Assembly: GCA_001179505.1 (NCBI GenBank)
Contig: CDMY01001052.1
Location: 127,904 to 191,903 of the forward strand
DNA length: 64,000 nt
Direction of reading: 5' to 3'
From: Vitrella brassicaformis
Taxonomy: Eukaryota; Sar; Vitrellaceae
Positions 1-11,121 of this stretch are shown here, piece by piece (within the stretch, counting starts at the first letter, position 1; each line of letters starts with the position of its first letter). The notes under the pieces were generated by a model. That model was given only the letters and a program-made list of their open reading frames with translations. It had not been told where the DNA came from and made no database searches. Position numbers and translations under genes: made by a program.

Positions 1-352
1 GGTGAATGAACCTCTATGTGGCGTGAGCATGAGGACACTTTATATGTGCAGGTGGTTTGGGTGGGGCGGGCCAGCATGGCATGCGGTTTCCTTTTCTGTT
101 CTTCGGAGGGGTTTTCTTTTATCAAGCTTCGCTGCGTGCGTTTGCTGGCCGCGGCACCGCACCCATGTGTGTGCGTGTGCGCGTGTGTGTGTGTGTGGGG
201 GGGAGGGGAACTGACAGACGGAGAGTGAGAAGTGTCAGGTTAACCACTTCACGTCACGTGAGAGAGAGCTCACGGCGACACACGACATCCAAACCATAGT
301 ACAAATGTCCGTAGAGAATAATAACTGTCTCATCGAGGACAATGCACTCATG
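1..352. other. Downstream flank of NOP56, no gene seen
   Basis: This is the 3' flank of the NOP56 gene on the minus strand. It contains a short (GT)n run near 176-200 and no open frame with recognisable protein character. Confidence 0.5.
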
Positions 353-2986
353 TCATTCGTCAGAAGCAGCAGCAGCAGCCGCCTTCTTTTTCTTCTTCTT
401 CTTGGGCTTCTCTGAGACAGACAGATGGGATGGATGGATGGACGGCAAATAAATGCACACAGGACAGGCAGCCTCTGCTCAGAACAGAATGGGAGGAACT
501 GGCTCAGCTTGGCTCAGCTCAGCTCACCTTGAGGCTCTTCCTCGGCAGCGGCAGCAGCCATGTCCACATCAGCCTCTGCACACAAACATACACACACACA
601 CCACACAGGCAGACATTCACACGCAGGCCCATGGATGTCACCCATGTAATCCCACCAGCAGCAGCAGCAGCCGCGGCCTCCTCCTTCTCCCCCTCTCTCT
701 GTCGCTTCTTCTTCTGCTTCTTCTTGGTGCCCTCGTCACTGCGCACACCCACCAGCCAGCCCATCACACCACATGAGTGCATCCATCCCATATATCAGCA
801 CTTCTGTGTGTGTGTGTGTGTGTGTGTGTCTATGAAGGGTTGGTGTGTACGCAGCGACAGGTGCCTCAGGTGCCTCCTCTTCCTGGTCCATCGGGACCGC
901 CTCCTCCTCCTCTGCGGCCTTTTTCTTTGTCTTTTTCTTTTTCTTCTTCTTGCCCTCGGCCTCTGCCGCACGGGCAAGCTCCTCTGAATGCTACACAAGA
1001 CACACACACGCACACACACAGAGAGAGAGAGAGAGACAGTGTGGGAGGCGGTGAGGGAGGGAGGGATTGGGGGTTATTGCACACATACTTCTGTGAGCGC
1101 CTCCTTCATGGCTTGTATGTTCTTCTTGGTTTGTATGTTTCTGTCGCTGAGGTACGTCAGCCGCTCCTCAACCTGCTCCCGCATCTTGTTACCAAACACA
1201 CTCGACGACTGACATACACACACACACACACACCACACTCCGTCTGGCTGTCTGTCTGTCTGTCTGTCATGATGATGATGATGTGTGTGCAGTAAGTCTG
1301 ACCACTTCGCCGAAATTGTCGATGCGCGCGGCGAGAGAGCACTTGTTGGCCAGATAACGGGAGATTCGGCCTGAGAGACAAACAAATGGGCAGCATGACA
1401 TGACTGATGGACGCCTGTGCTTGGTGTGGTGTGTGGTGTGCATCCCTGCAAGCCGAGCGCACCTTTGTTCTTCTGTGCGGCCCTTCCGATGAAGGTCGAC
1501 TGGAAGAGCAGCCCGTACTTGGGCGTGTTGCCTCGGGTCTTCAGAGCCCTGATGCCACACACACACACACACGCACACAACTGAATAAGGACGTGTTGCC
1601 TTGCGTGTGTTGTGTATGTTGTGTGTGTGTGTTGATGTATGTCGCGGACAGACCTGAAGAGTGCCTTCTCTGCCCCCAGAATCTGGACAGTCGAGGCCGG
1701 ATACTTAGCCAGGTTGACCAGGCTGCCAGCATGGGAAATCAGACGGGCAGCCACCTGCACACCCACACCCACATCCACACCCACACACACATCCACACAC
1801 GAACCCGAGCTAAACACATGGACAGCTGGCTGAGCCAGCCATGCCGTGCCCTCTCTAGCGGTGCGTGGCTAGGTCTTCACACAGGCTAGTCACGAGCTGC
1901 TGGCTCAGGTGGTCGGTGTGTGCCGGGGATAGATTGAAGCCACCAAGGTGTGTGCAGACAGTGAGTGCAGTGGTGGTCACATTGCAAACCGGCAGCCCAG
2001 CCCCATTGTGTGTCCCCCCCTCCCCCCCTTCTCTCACCGTGTCGCCGATGAGGCTTCTCAGGTTCGGCGCCACCACCTCCAGCTTGCTGGCGAGGTAATC
2101 TGACGACACCAATGACATACAAATGCGTGAGTGTCGTGATGTCTGTCTGTCTGTATGTCTGTCTGTCTGTCTGTCTGTGTGAGTGTGTCCGTCGCTCACC
2201 GACGAGTGTCTTCCTCTGGTGTGCCAGCTTGATGACCTGGTCACAAAACTTGAGGATGTTCTCCTGTCACACACACACACACACACACACGTGGCCGCGG
2301 TCTCTGTACGGAGCTCTTCTCTCCCTAAGTCCCATCCGACGTGTACCATGTCGACTTGTGTGATCTCCTGCCCCATGGAAATCTTGGCCGCCGACAGGAT
2401 CTCGTTGGCCATGTCCTCGTCGCCGTTCAACACCGCCGTCAGTTGCTGCACACACACACACGCACACACACACACACACACACACGCACAGAGAGAGAGA
2501 GAGAGGGGGGGGGGAAGGTGTAGAGTGCATCTCTTGGTGTGTCACGACATGTGTGTGTGTGTGACATGAATTCATGTCTATGTCTGTCTGTCAATCTATC
2601 AGGGCGGGCTCAGAGCTGAACCGAATCAGCAGCGCTCGACTGATCACACGACACGAGCCGACTACGGGGGAGCAGCCAGCCCGGCCGTCAGAATTACCTT
2701 CTTGGCTCAGTTTCTCGTCACAGCCACACTCACATGCCAGACCCCTCCCATCCCTCCCTCTCCACCTCCCTGGCTGTCCCCCACCGAAGCCGAGCCATTC
2801 GCTCACCTCGACGCAGTCATCCCGCTCGATGAAGGTCTCCTTGACCTGGATCACCTTGGCCACCTCGGCGAACTTGATGTTGTCTGTCACAATCTTGGCC
2901 AGCTCTGAATGAACCAACCAACCACACACGCACACACGAGACAGAGAGACAGAGAGTCTCTCTCTCTCTCTGTCTCTCTCTCTCTC

Positions 2987-3017
<31 letters not shown>

Positions 3018-3874
3018 ACCAGGGAAGTGCCAGGAGTACCACTCCCTAACGCGCATGGCGAACAGGTTGACATTCTTGTCGAGGTTGTCGATGAGTGCGA
3101 TGCTCTGGATGATGGGCTTGTCCTGTCGGTTAGGGTCGAACTGGAGCTTGCTCCGGCTGTAGCTGTGACCTGCACCCACACACACACACCAGAATCACAC
3201 AGGATGGATGGATGGACGGATGGATGGCGTGTGTTGTGTGAGTGGCTGTGTGTGTGTGTCTGGATCTCTCACCCAGCCCGACACGCGCCCGCTCGAGATC
3301 GATCTCTTGCAGGCCCTTCGTCAGACTGATCGAAGAAACACACGAGCCCACCGGCAGGATGTCAGCAGATAGGCATTCATTCAGACCTTACTGTGTCCAG
3401 TGCAGCCGCGTCGCCCTCGCCAGCTCAGCGACGTTCTTGTCCATCGTGGCGGGGAAGCCAGCATCGCCCAGCGCCTTACCCAGATTTGGCTCTGTCATCC
3501 ACACACAACACACACACACACACAACACTCACACCACATGACATCGTGCCAACTGCGGACGGATGGCTTGCCCACCTACCACACACGCCAAGGGCGAATT
3601 TGCCCTTCTTCTTGGCAAGCGGCGGCAGGTTTGCCTCGAGGAAGGTCTTGAGGGTGTCGGTGACCTCCCCCGCAGCGATGGCATTCATGTTGTCGAGCGC
3701 CTCCTCTGCGTGTCTGAAGGCGTGGAAGGCCTTGAGCTTGACGGCCTGGCTGTAGCTTGGCAGCTCGCGGAGGGCGGCCTGCACCTCGGGCGACGACTGG
3801 CCGACCTGCTCCCACTCCTTGACGTGCAGGAGGGCGTAGCCTGCCGCCGACTCGAACAGCAGATACAGCTCCAT
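353..3874 (-). CDS. NOP56: Nucleolar protein 56 (box C/D snoRNP core protein)
   Basis: Core protein of box C/D snoRNPs, which guide 2'-O-methylation of rRNA in the nucleolus. About 14 exons read in order along the family. The N-terminus starts [20 protein letters not shown] and ends its first exon at KFALGV. The coiled-coil/Nop region carries [16 protein letters not shown] and [12 protein letters not shown]. The Nop RNA-binding core has [57 protein letters not shown] and [18 protein letters not shown] late exon has [13 protein letters not shown]. The last exons form the expected Lys/Glu-rich tail, ending in a poly-Lys, Ala-rich stretch and TGA at 353-355. The start at 3874 matches the family N-terminus. 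It is head-to-head with the permease at 4049. Introns carry (CA)n, (TG)n and (TC)n tracts. Confidence 0.95.
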
Positions 3875-4048
3875 GGGGTATGATGATTCTGGCGACCAAA
3901 GATGACAGATCTAGCCTAGCTGAGGCAGCGGCATCCACTCAGCTGTGTGCCTCGTAGCTCAGGCATCGAAGCGTGAAACCGCTGCTGCTCTAACTCGCCA
4001 GCGAGAGGGGAGGGAGACACCCGGACCCTCAGGTTTGATACATCGGTC
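3875..4048. promoter_or_regulatory. Head-to-head intergenic region, NOP56 / NCS2 permease
   Basis: The 174 bases between two divergent start codons must hold both 5' UTRs and both promoters. I see no clear TATA box. A shared bidirectional promoter is inferred. Confidence 0.4.
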
Positions 4049-7000
4049 ATGGGTGCGTTCTGGCAGACGTGTGGGTGCGGTAAGAAGGCCCCTGCAGCTG
4101 CAGCGGACGGGAACCTGGACAAGCAGAAGTCGAAGCTGCGGACGTTCATCGGGCCTGATGAGCCAATCGGATGGCACCTCGCTGCCTTCTACGGTGAGGC
4201 AGGGCAGGCCCCGCTTTGCAACACGACAGACAGCAGCTCGTATCGTATGCAGTCTGAGATCTGATCTGATTGCCTGTCTGATCTGTCTGATCTGTCTGAT
4301 CTGTCTGGCCTTCTTGCCTGCAGGTGTGCAGCATGTGCTGGCGATGTTTGGAGGACTCATCACGCCCGCAACCCTCATTGCTCTCAACACAGGGTGAGCT
4401 GAGCTGGAGGGACGAGATTCGCTTCCATAAGTGGGAGAGAGATCTCATCTGGTCTGGCGTGTTTGTTGTGTTGTGTTGATTCGTCTCATCTTCTCTCTGC
4501 GTGCCTTGTCTTGTCTTCTCTTGTGTGTCTGTGTGCTTCCCTCGCTCGTTGTGTGTTGCCCTCCTCAATTAATTGTGCCATCAGCAATGCGGGGGAGATC
4601 CCCTACCTGATCTCCATGGCCCTCCTGACGTCGGGCTTCTCTACCATATGGCAGGTGGCACAGCTCAAGACCAAACCTTTGCCGGGCTTCCCCCTGGTCG
4701 GTGGGTTGGCGGGCTGGCACACACAATCCCACTCACCCACACACACACGCACAGAGAGAGTCCGTTTTTGTGGCTTGCTGCACAGCACGAGATATGTGTG
4801 TGTGTGTGTGTGTGAATGGATCGATCGCATCGTCAGGGCATTTGTGTCGGCACGGGGATGCTGTCTGTGATGGGGTCGAGCTTCACATGGGTGACCCTCA
4901 GTGGGGCCGTCGACACGGCGCTACCGCCGGAGAAGAGGCTCGCCGCCATTATGTGCGCAAGTCTGGTGTGCTGGTTCCCGGAAGCCATCATCGCCTTTTG
5001 CCCTGAAAAGGCGCGCAAGATCTTTCCACCTATTGTGACGGTGAGAGTGACAAAGGGAGAGGGGGAGGGAGGGAGGTGCTCCGGTGCTCTCTGAAGGCCA
5101 TGCATGCATCTCTCTCTCGGTGTGTGTGTGTGTGTGTGTGCAGGGGAGTGTTGTGTTCATGATAGGGCTGGGCTTGCTCAACGTGGGCATCAACTACTGG
5201 TGACCAACAGCACCACACACCGGGCCGCGGAGAAGAACCGATCGCCTCTCGCCTGTCTCCCTGCCTGCCTGCCTGCCTGCCTGTGTGTGTGTGTGAGTCA
5301 GGGCGGGCAATGTTGGCCCGTTTGATGCCTACGGCACACCTCAGTCCTGGGGGCTGGGCCTCTTCACCTTCTCCCTGGTTCTCGCGTGCTACAGTAAGCC
5401 AAGCACACAAACAAGACAGACAACCACACCAACCACACCAACCAAAAGAGCCTCTGTGTCTCTGTCAGTTCTCGGCCAGCGTCCCGGCCTGGGGCTGCTC
5501 AAGACGGGCTCGATTACCTTTGGTCTGGTCGGGGGATACATCTTCGCCACTTTCTTCGGCAGCAAAACATGCAGTGCCAGCCCCACTTGGGGCTGCACCG
5601 GCTACCTCGACCTCAACCCATACACCAACGGCATCGCTGAAGCACAAGTCTTCACTTGTAGGTGTGCGCGTGNNNNNNNNNNNNNNNNNNNNNNNNNNNN
5701 NNNNNNNNNNNNNNNNNNNNNNNNNNNNNNNNNNNNNNNNNNNNNNNNNNNNNNNNNNNNNNNNNNNNNNNNNNNNNNNNNNNNNNNNNNNNNNNNNNNN
5801 NNNNNNNNNNNNNNNNNNNNNNNNNNNNNNNNNNNNNNNNNNNNNNNNNNNNNNNNNNNNNNNNNNNNNNNNNNNNNNNNNNNNNNNNNNNNNNNNNNNN
5901 NNNNNNNNNNNNNNNNNNNNNNNNNNNNNNNNNNNNNNNNNNNNNNNNNNNNNNNNNNNNNNNNNNNNNNNNGGGGGGGGGGGGATACAAACAAACCTGC
6001 GCCCATCGACCCACCCATTATCACGGGAGGGACCATCTGTGTGTGTGTGTTCTCACTCAGATCCGATTCCCTTCAAGTATGGCTGGGCGTGGGACTGGGG
6101 CCTCTTCCTGCCCTTCCTGGTGGCGTATGTGGTGTCGGCCGTCGAGTCCATCGGCGACATCTCTGCCACGTCAAAGTACAGCAGGCTGCCCACGGCCGGG
6201 CCCGAGTTCAACCGACGCGTGCAGGGGGGTCTGCTCAGCGACGGGCTGGCCTCGATGTTTGCCAGCATCTTCACAGCTTTCCCTAACACGACATTCTCAC
6301 AGGTACAGTACGTGTGTGTGTGTGTGTGTCTTGTCTTGGTGTCAGTCACTGCAGGCCTGTCATTCATTGAGTGTGTGTTGTGTGAGGTGATGGCGGGCAG
6401 AACAACGGCGTCATTGCCATGACGGGAGTCGCCTCGAGGAGGGCAGGGTGAGACAGACAGACAGACACACGCCTCCTTTACTCTCTCTGTCTGTCTGTGT
6501 GTGTGCCCCTGTCTCTCTTGTCTGTCTGTCCTCAGGTATGCCTGTGGTGTCATTCTGATGTTCCTCGGCCTGTTTGGGAATTTCTCCAAAGCGGTCGCAC
6601 TGATGCCCTGGCCAGTACTGGGTGCTGCTGTAACGGTCTGCTTCGGCCTTGTCATGAACGCCGGTACGGTATGCCTCGCACGACACACACGTCGGCAGGC
6701 AGGCAGGCCAAGGGTGGGTGGATCGGCTGGCTGTTGTGACTCGTTTCGTTCATATGGTAAACAGGTTTGGCGATAGTGTCGAAAGGGGGATTCACGCCCC
6801 GTAAGATGATGACTCTGGCGTGCTGCGTGGGCATATCTGCCGGCATCAAATTCGCACACTCCAGCCACCCCAACTCGCGGGTCAGACACACACACACACA
6901 CACACACAACACGCACACACACGGACACACACGGACAGACACGGACAGACAGATCTCATGGTTGTTGTGGTTGGTTTGTGTGTGTAGGCGGCATGGAACT

Positions 7001-7576
7001 GCCCCGGGGCGGACACTGGAGACTATGACATGACAGCCATCAGCGGGCTTGACATCGCCGTCAGATACAGGCGCTTCAAAGATGCAGACGGTAGGCAGCC
7101 CAAACCCACCACGCCAGAATCACATTGCACCGGTCCGTCCTTCACATCTATCGTGCGTGTGCAGGCGAGCCCGTGTGTGTCGAGCGCGAGCTGTCGAGCT
7201 TGGCTTTGACCTTCTGGCGCGCGGCCTACCTGCTCATCTCCAACGAGCTGTGCCTGACGCTCATCATCGCGGCGACGCTCAACGTGATCCTGCCCAAAAG
7301 CGATGAGGACTACGAGAACGACAGGCTGATGGAGGAAGACGACAACGCCTCGGTCCGTAGTCGGCTCCCCATCAGCCATCCATCCATCCAGCCATCCATG
7401 TGTGTGGTGTGATGTGGTGTGTGTGTCAGGAGAGTGAGGTGAGCAGCCACGAGGCGACGCCCGCCAAGTTGGCGAACCTGAAGGGGAGTGAGAGCGAGAT
7501 GACGGAGGCGCCTCTGAAGGCCACACCGCCGGGACACACACCACCCGACTCGGAACACACGGCGGTGCAGGTGTGA
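4049..7576 (+). CDS. Nucleobase:cation symporter-2 (xanthine/uracil permease) family transporter
   Basis: Probable plasma-membrane carrier of the NCS2/NAT (UraA/UapA-like) family, importing nucleobases with a cation. About 14 exons are visible: 4049-4193, 4321-4393, 4585-4699, 4836-5040, 5143-5203, about 5301-5394, 5468-5660, then about 6059 onward to 7576. Family segments include FGGLITPATLIAL, the PYLISMALLTSGFSTIWQ helix, the cytosolic-side segment VVSAVESIGDISATSKYS (the conserved SIGD-type acidic motif of the substrate site), GGLLSDGLASMFASIFTAFPNTTFSQNNGVI (written here across a splice) and VILMFLGLFGNFSKAVALMP. A soluble acidic C-terminus ends HTAVQV with TGA at 7574-7576. The 300-N gap lies in the intron after 5660, so an exon could be hidden there. 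Substrate cannot be told from sequence. Confidence 0.9.
5673..5972. other. Assembly gap (300 N)
   Basis: Exactly 300 N, followed at once by a run of 13 G. It falls inside an intron of the NCS2 permease gene. The round length suggests an arbitrary gap filler, so the true size is unknown. Confidence 0.98.
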
Positions 7577-8557
7577 TTATTGAGAAGGTGTTGTGCTGTG
7601 TTGTGTCGTGTCGCGTCGTGTTGTGTTGGTGGCGATGGATGGATGGATGTCTTGTCTTCTGCTGCGCTGCACGGGCGTGTATCTTTTTATGCACGCTTTG
7701 CTTGTTTTATGCAGCATAGACATCACTCACCCCACATGGACGAGTGTCCCGAGGGGTGATATAAGTGAATTGCCTGCCTGCCTGCCTGCCTGTCCGTGGT
7801 GTGGTCTCTCTCGTCGGTTCTAGCTAGCTATGTGTCTGTCTGTCTGTTGTCTTTATCTATCCCCCAAGCTATCATCTGCCGAGAGGTTTTCAGGCAGGTC
7901 CTTCCTAGGTGGCTGGCTGGGCTGATCGGCCTCCTTTTTGCAGGCCGGTCACGTAAGTCACGCTCACGATTGCCCTCCCCCTCCCTCTCTCCCTGTCGAT
8001 GGACGGACAGACGGACGGACGGACGGACGGATGAATCTGCTACTGTTGAAGGATGCGTGGCGCGTGAAGGGTGCTCTCGTTGTTTGAGAGAGACACTCAC
8101 GCGAGCCGTGTGTGTGTGTATGTATGTGTGTGTGTGTGCTTATGGTGGTCTGTGGATGCAGCACGGATACATCACGCCTGTGGCCTCAGGTGCTGTCCCG
8201 TGGTCTGACGGCACATGACGGCCCAGTCAGTATGACGTTGGCTGGGACAGGTGACGTGGCTTTGTGCCGTGTGCTGGCGGGGTATGTGGTCAATGCATGA
8301 GGCCTTTTTGCCTCAACGTGCTTGCAGTGTGCAGTTGGTGTGGAGTGAGTGGGGCTGTCACAGCGTACGTGGGCTGCATGTCAGACACAAACATCCAGTG
8401 AGTGATGAGTCGGTTTTCTCAGTAATGGCAACAGGGTCGAATTCATGTCCTCCTGGAGCGAGTGCCTCATTCAAAGCCTCTCATGGCGATCCATCCAGGC
8501 TTCGCATAGCTCGCCATTCGCGAAATCGATTTCGAACCAAACGATTTGATTTGACGG
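7577..8557. other. Spacer between permease and U-box gene, no gene seen
   Basis: About 980 bases with GTCT and GACG tetranucleotide runs (for example near 8000-8030) and TG tracts near 8107-8138. Short open frames have no protein-like composition. Confidence 0.5.
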
Positions 8558-10531
8558 ATGTGGCGTGGCTACTCAGAGCTCAACGACGAGGGCATCGCTC
8601 CCCCACCCAGCGATATGCCCAGCGACTTCACCCAACTCAGCCGTGTGGCCCCTCCTCAGCTGGGCGGCGGCGGGGAGCCAGGCGGCATCTCGCGTGAGGT
8701 GCTTGACAGGACTCTCTGCCACTGCACCTGCCCTGTGAGCGGATCAGTCATGGAGGTCAGTCAGCACAGCACAGACAGGAGCTGAGGGGGTTGCTGATGG
8801 TGCATTGGGCAACACAGGCCTCTCATTTCGCGTTGCATGTGTTGTCTGTCTGTCTGTCTGTCTGTTTGCGTCACGCGCAGGACCCTGTGGTGACTGTGGA
8901 TGGACACTCCTACGAGCGCTCAAACATCACTCAGTGGTGGGTCCCGCTTGTCTGTCTGTCTGTGGTTTGTTTCTGGCTTCAACCTTTTTCTTTCTTGTGG
9001 CTGTGTGTGCTCGTGTGTGTGGTGCACGTGTGTTTTCAGGTTTGACCAGGGTCACGTGACGTCCCCGGTGACCGGCCTGCCCCTCCCATCCACCACACTC
9101 ATTCCCAACCACAGCCTCAGGTGCTCACGTCAGATGAGGAAGCAAGGAGTATGGGCGTATCCATTCGTCCCCCTGTGTGGGTGTGGTTGGCTCGCAGGCG
9201 GACCATCGACGAGCTGATGCGCCGCCCGGCGTCGACCAGACGACGCCACGAGGAAGACTACAGACCCGCACATAGGGTAGGTGCCGTGCCACCCATCGTA
9301 GTTGAGCACACTTAAGGTGATCGATGGCGTACACATGATCTGTAGGTGTCGCCTCCCATTTCGCCCTCCGCCCCTCCGGCTGCGGCTGCTGCTGGGGCTG
9401 CATCTTCCCCGGCAGACCCGCCGGCTGTCGGCTATCGGCGCGGCGCATCGGGCCACCACGCGCCATATGACTACGGGCAGTTCGGGCGAACCTTCACCAA
9501 CAGCTCCAACGGCAAGGGAGAGGCCATCGAGCTCCGAGCCGGTCAGACAACAGTGAAGGGGACTGGATGGATGGATGGATGTGTGTGTGTGCAGGTGGGG
9601 CTGTGGCTGTGCGGGGCAGGAGCCCGGCTGACGTTGAGCTCGGGGACACGGTGGTGTTCATCGAGCAGCCGCTGAAGCTGTTCCCCGGCGAGACGCCTCG
9701 ATTCAGCTTCCGTGTGGTCGACATCGACGGGGGCGTGTCGGGGCTCGAAGTGGGCGTGTCGGAGGCGGCACCGCACTACTCGTACGCGAGACGGCCCACA
9801 GAACACACGTCGAGGACAGAAATCGCTCACGGGGTTGTGTGTGTGTCCGCTGTGGGTGAACCAGCGAGACTCGGGTGGACTTGGCTGATTGGATCGAGTC
9901 GCGGAGCTGGCGCGTCGATGCAGCAGGTGAGACTGACTGAGGGGCAACGTGGACGGCTTGAATGCCATGCAGGCTCGTTGATGCACATGATGCATCCATA
10001 CCTACTACTGATGTGTGTGTGTGTGTGTGTGTGTGTGTGTCATCGTATCGATCGTCGTGCAGGCTGGGTTCATGTGGGTGACGATGCCACCATGTCTGGG
10101 TGGGACCCCGGCACACTCAGATCAGACGACCAAGTCCTGGTACGCTACGTTCGCCTCAGTCAGGAGAGCTCTGGAGTTCTGCACTGCACTGCTGCACACA
10201 CCTTTGGTTGTGCGTGTGTGTGTATGTGTGCAGGTCCAGGTGTCGCCGCACGGCAATCTGCAGGTGTTTGTCAACGGCAAGATCAAGGTCGACTTCGCTG
10301 CTGGACTCATGCAGGACCCCAGTAAGAACGTCCATCCACTCACACCATACCACACAAGGGTCAGTCACATGCCTGCACCTCTCTCTCTCTCTCTCTCTCC
10401 CTGTGTGTGTGTGTGCATCAGATGTGCAGCAGCTGTGGGGGTTTGTTGCTCTGACGGGCATCGTGCAGTCGGTGTCGCTGCTGAGCGACGCGGAGCTCTC
10501 GAGGCAGGACAGGAGATCGCACAGGCCATGA
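8558..10531 (+). CDS. U-box domain protein with C-terminal Neuralized-like (NHR) domain; putative E3 ubiquitin ligase
   Basis: Probable E3 ubiquitin ligase. The U-box spans the first exons: CPVSGSVME joins DPVVTVDGHSYER and SNITQWF, then SPVTGLPLPSTTLIPNHSLR and TIDELMRRP, the standard U-box order. A Ser/Ala/Pro-rich linker follows (about 9345-9541). The C-terminal half resembles a Neuralized homology repeat: DTVVFIEQPLKLF, FSFRVVDIDGGVSGLEVGVS, SWRVDAA joined to GWVHVGDDATMSGWDP, DQVLVRYV, then LQVFVNGKIKVDF and LWGFVALTGIVQSVSLL. It ends at TGA 10529-10531. Exons are approximately 8558-8755, 8881-8937, 9039-9119, 9198-9278, 9345-9541, 9595 to about 9780, about 9870-9927, 10064 to about 10139 and on, 10234-10321 and 10422-10531. 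The middle NHR splice sites are the least certain. Substrate recognition by the NHR half is inferred. Confidence 0.82.
10012..10040. repeat. (TG)n microsatellite in U-box gene intron
   Basis: An uninterrupted TG dinucleotide run just upstream of an acceptor, representative of many such tracts in this window. Confidence 0.95.
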
Positions 10532-11121
10532 TCGACCGACGGGCGTCCACACATCCACTCCACACAAAGAACAGCGTCCGGATGTCTGTGTGCTCGGCGA
10601 CGATGCATTCATTGTGCGCTGTCCTCTGTTCTGCTTCCTCGTCTGTTTGTTTGTCAACCAGTGAGTGCCTGTCTGTCTTTCTCCTCGTGTCGTCCGTCCA
10701 GTGTGCGCAAGGCAGGCAGTCTCGTGTGTGTTTTGTACCAGTAGATAGACTTTTTCGGTGTTCGTTGCTGGCCGGGGGGGGAGGGGGGGACAGGCGGCCG
10801 TCGGCCTGTCTGCCTGTCTGTCTGTTCGCCTGCCTGAAGTTGTTGTATGTCTCTGCATATAGCTTTCATCTCGATCGACTCTTGTCGTTCGGTCACTCAA
10901 TGGTCTGTCTCACTCACTGGCAGGCAGTCGAAAATTGCGAGTCAGACGCATGGGAGCCATACAGGAACGTACAGCCAGCCAACCATACACACACGCCACA
11001 AAGTCGGTTGGTTCCTGATCGACACACACCACACCAGACAGACACACGCAAGAGATGCATGGACGCGCGCCTCCATCCCCCGCCCCAGCCGACGCCCCTA
11101 CCATGCAACATTTAACGTCTG
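10532..11121. other. Convergent 3' spacer, no gene seen
   Basis: Lies between the stop codons of the U-box gene (+) and the kinesin-like gene (-). It holds GTCT runs and a G-rich patch near 10771-10792. No coding sequence is recognised. Confidence 0.5.

Noticed and set aside
430-987. Plus-strand open frame of 185 codons
   Set aside because: It is the shadow of NOP56 C-terminal exons and repeat-rich introns on the other strand. Its composition is His/Thr/Leu from CA/TG/CT repeats.
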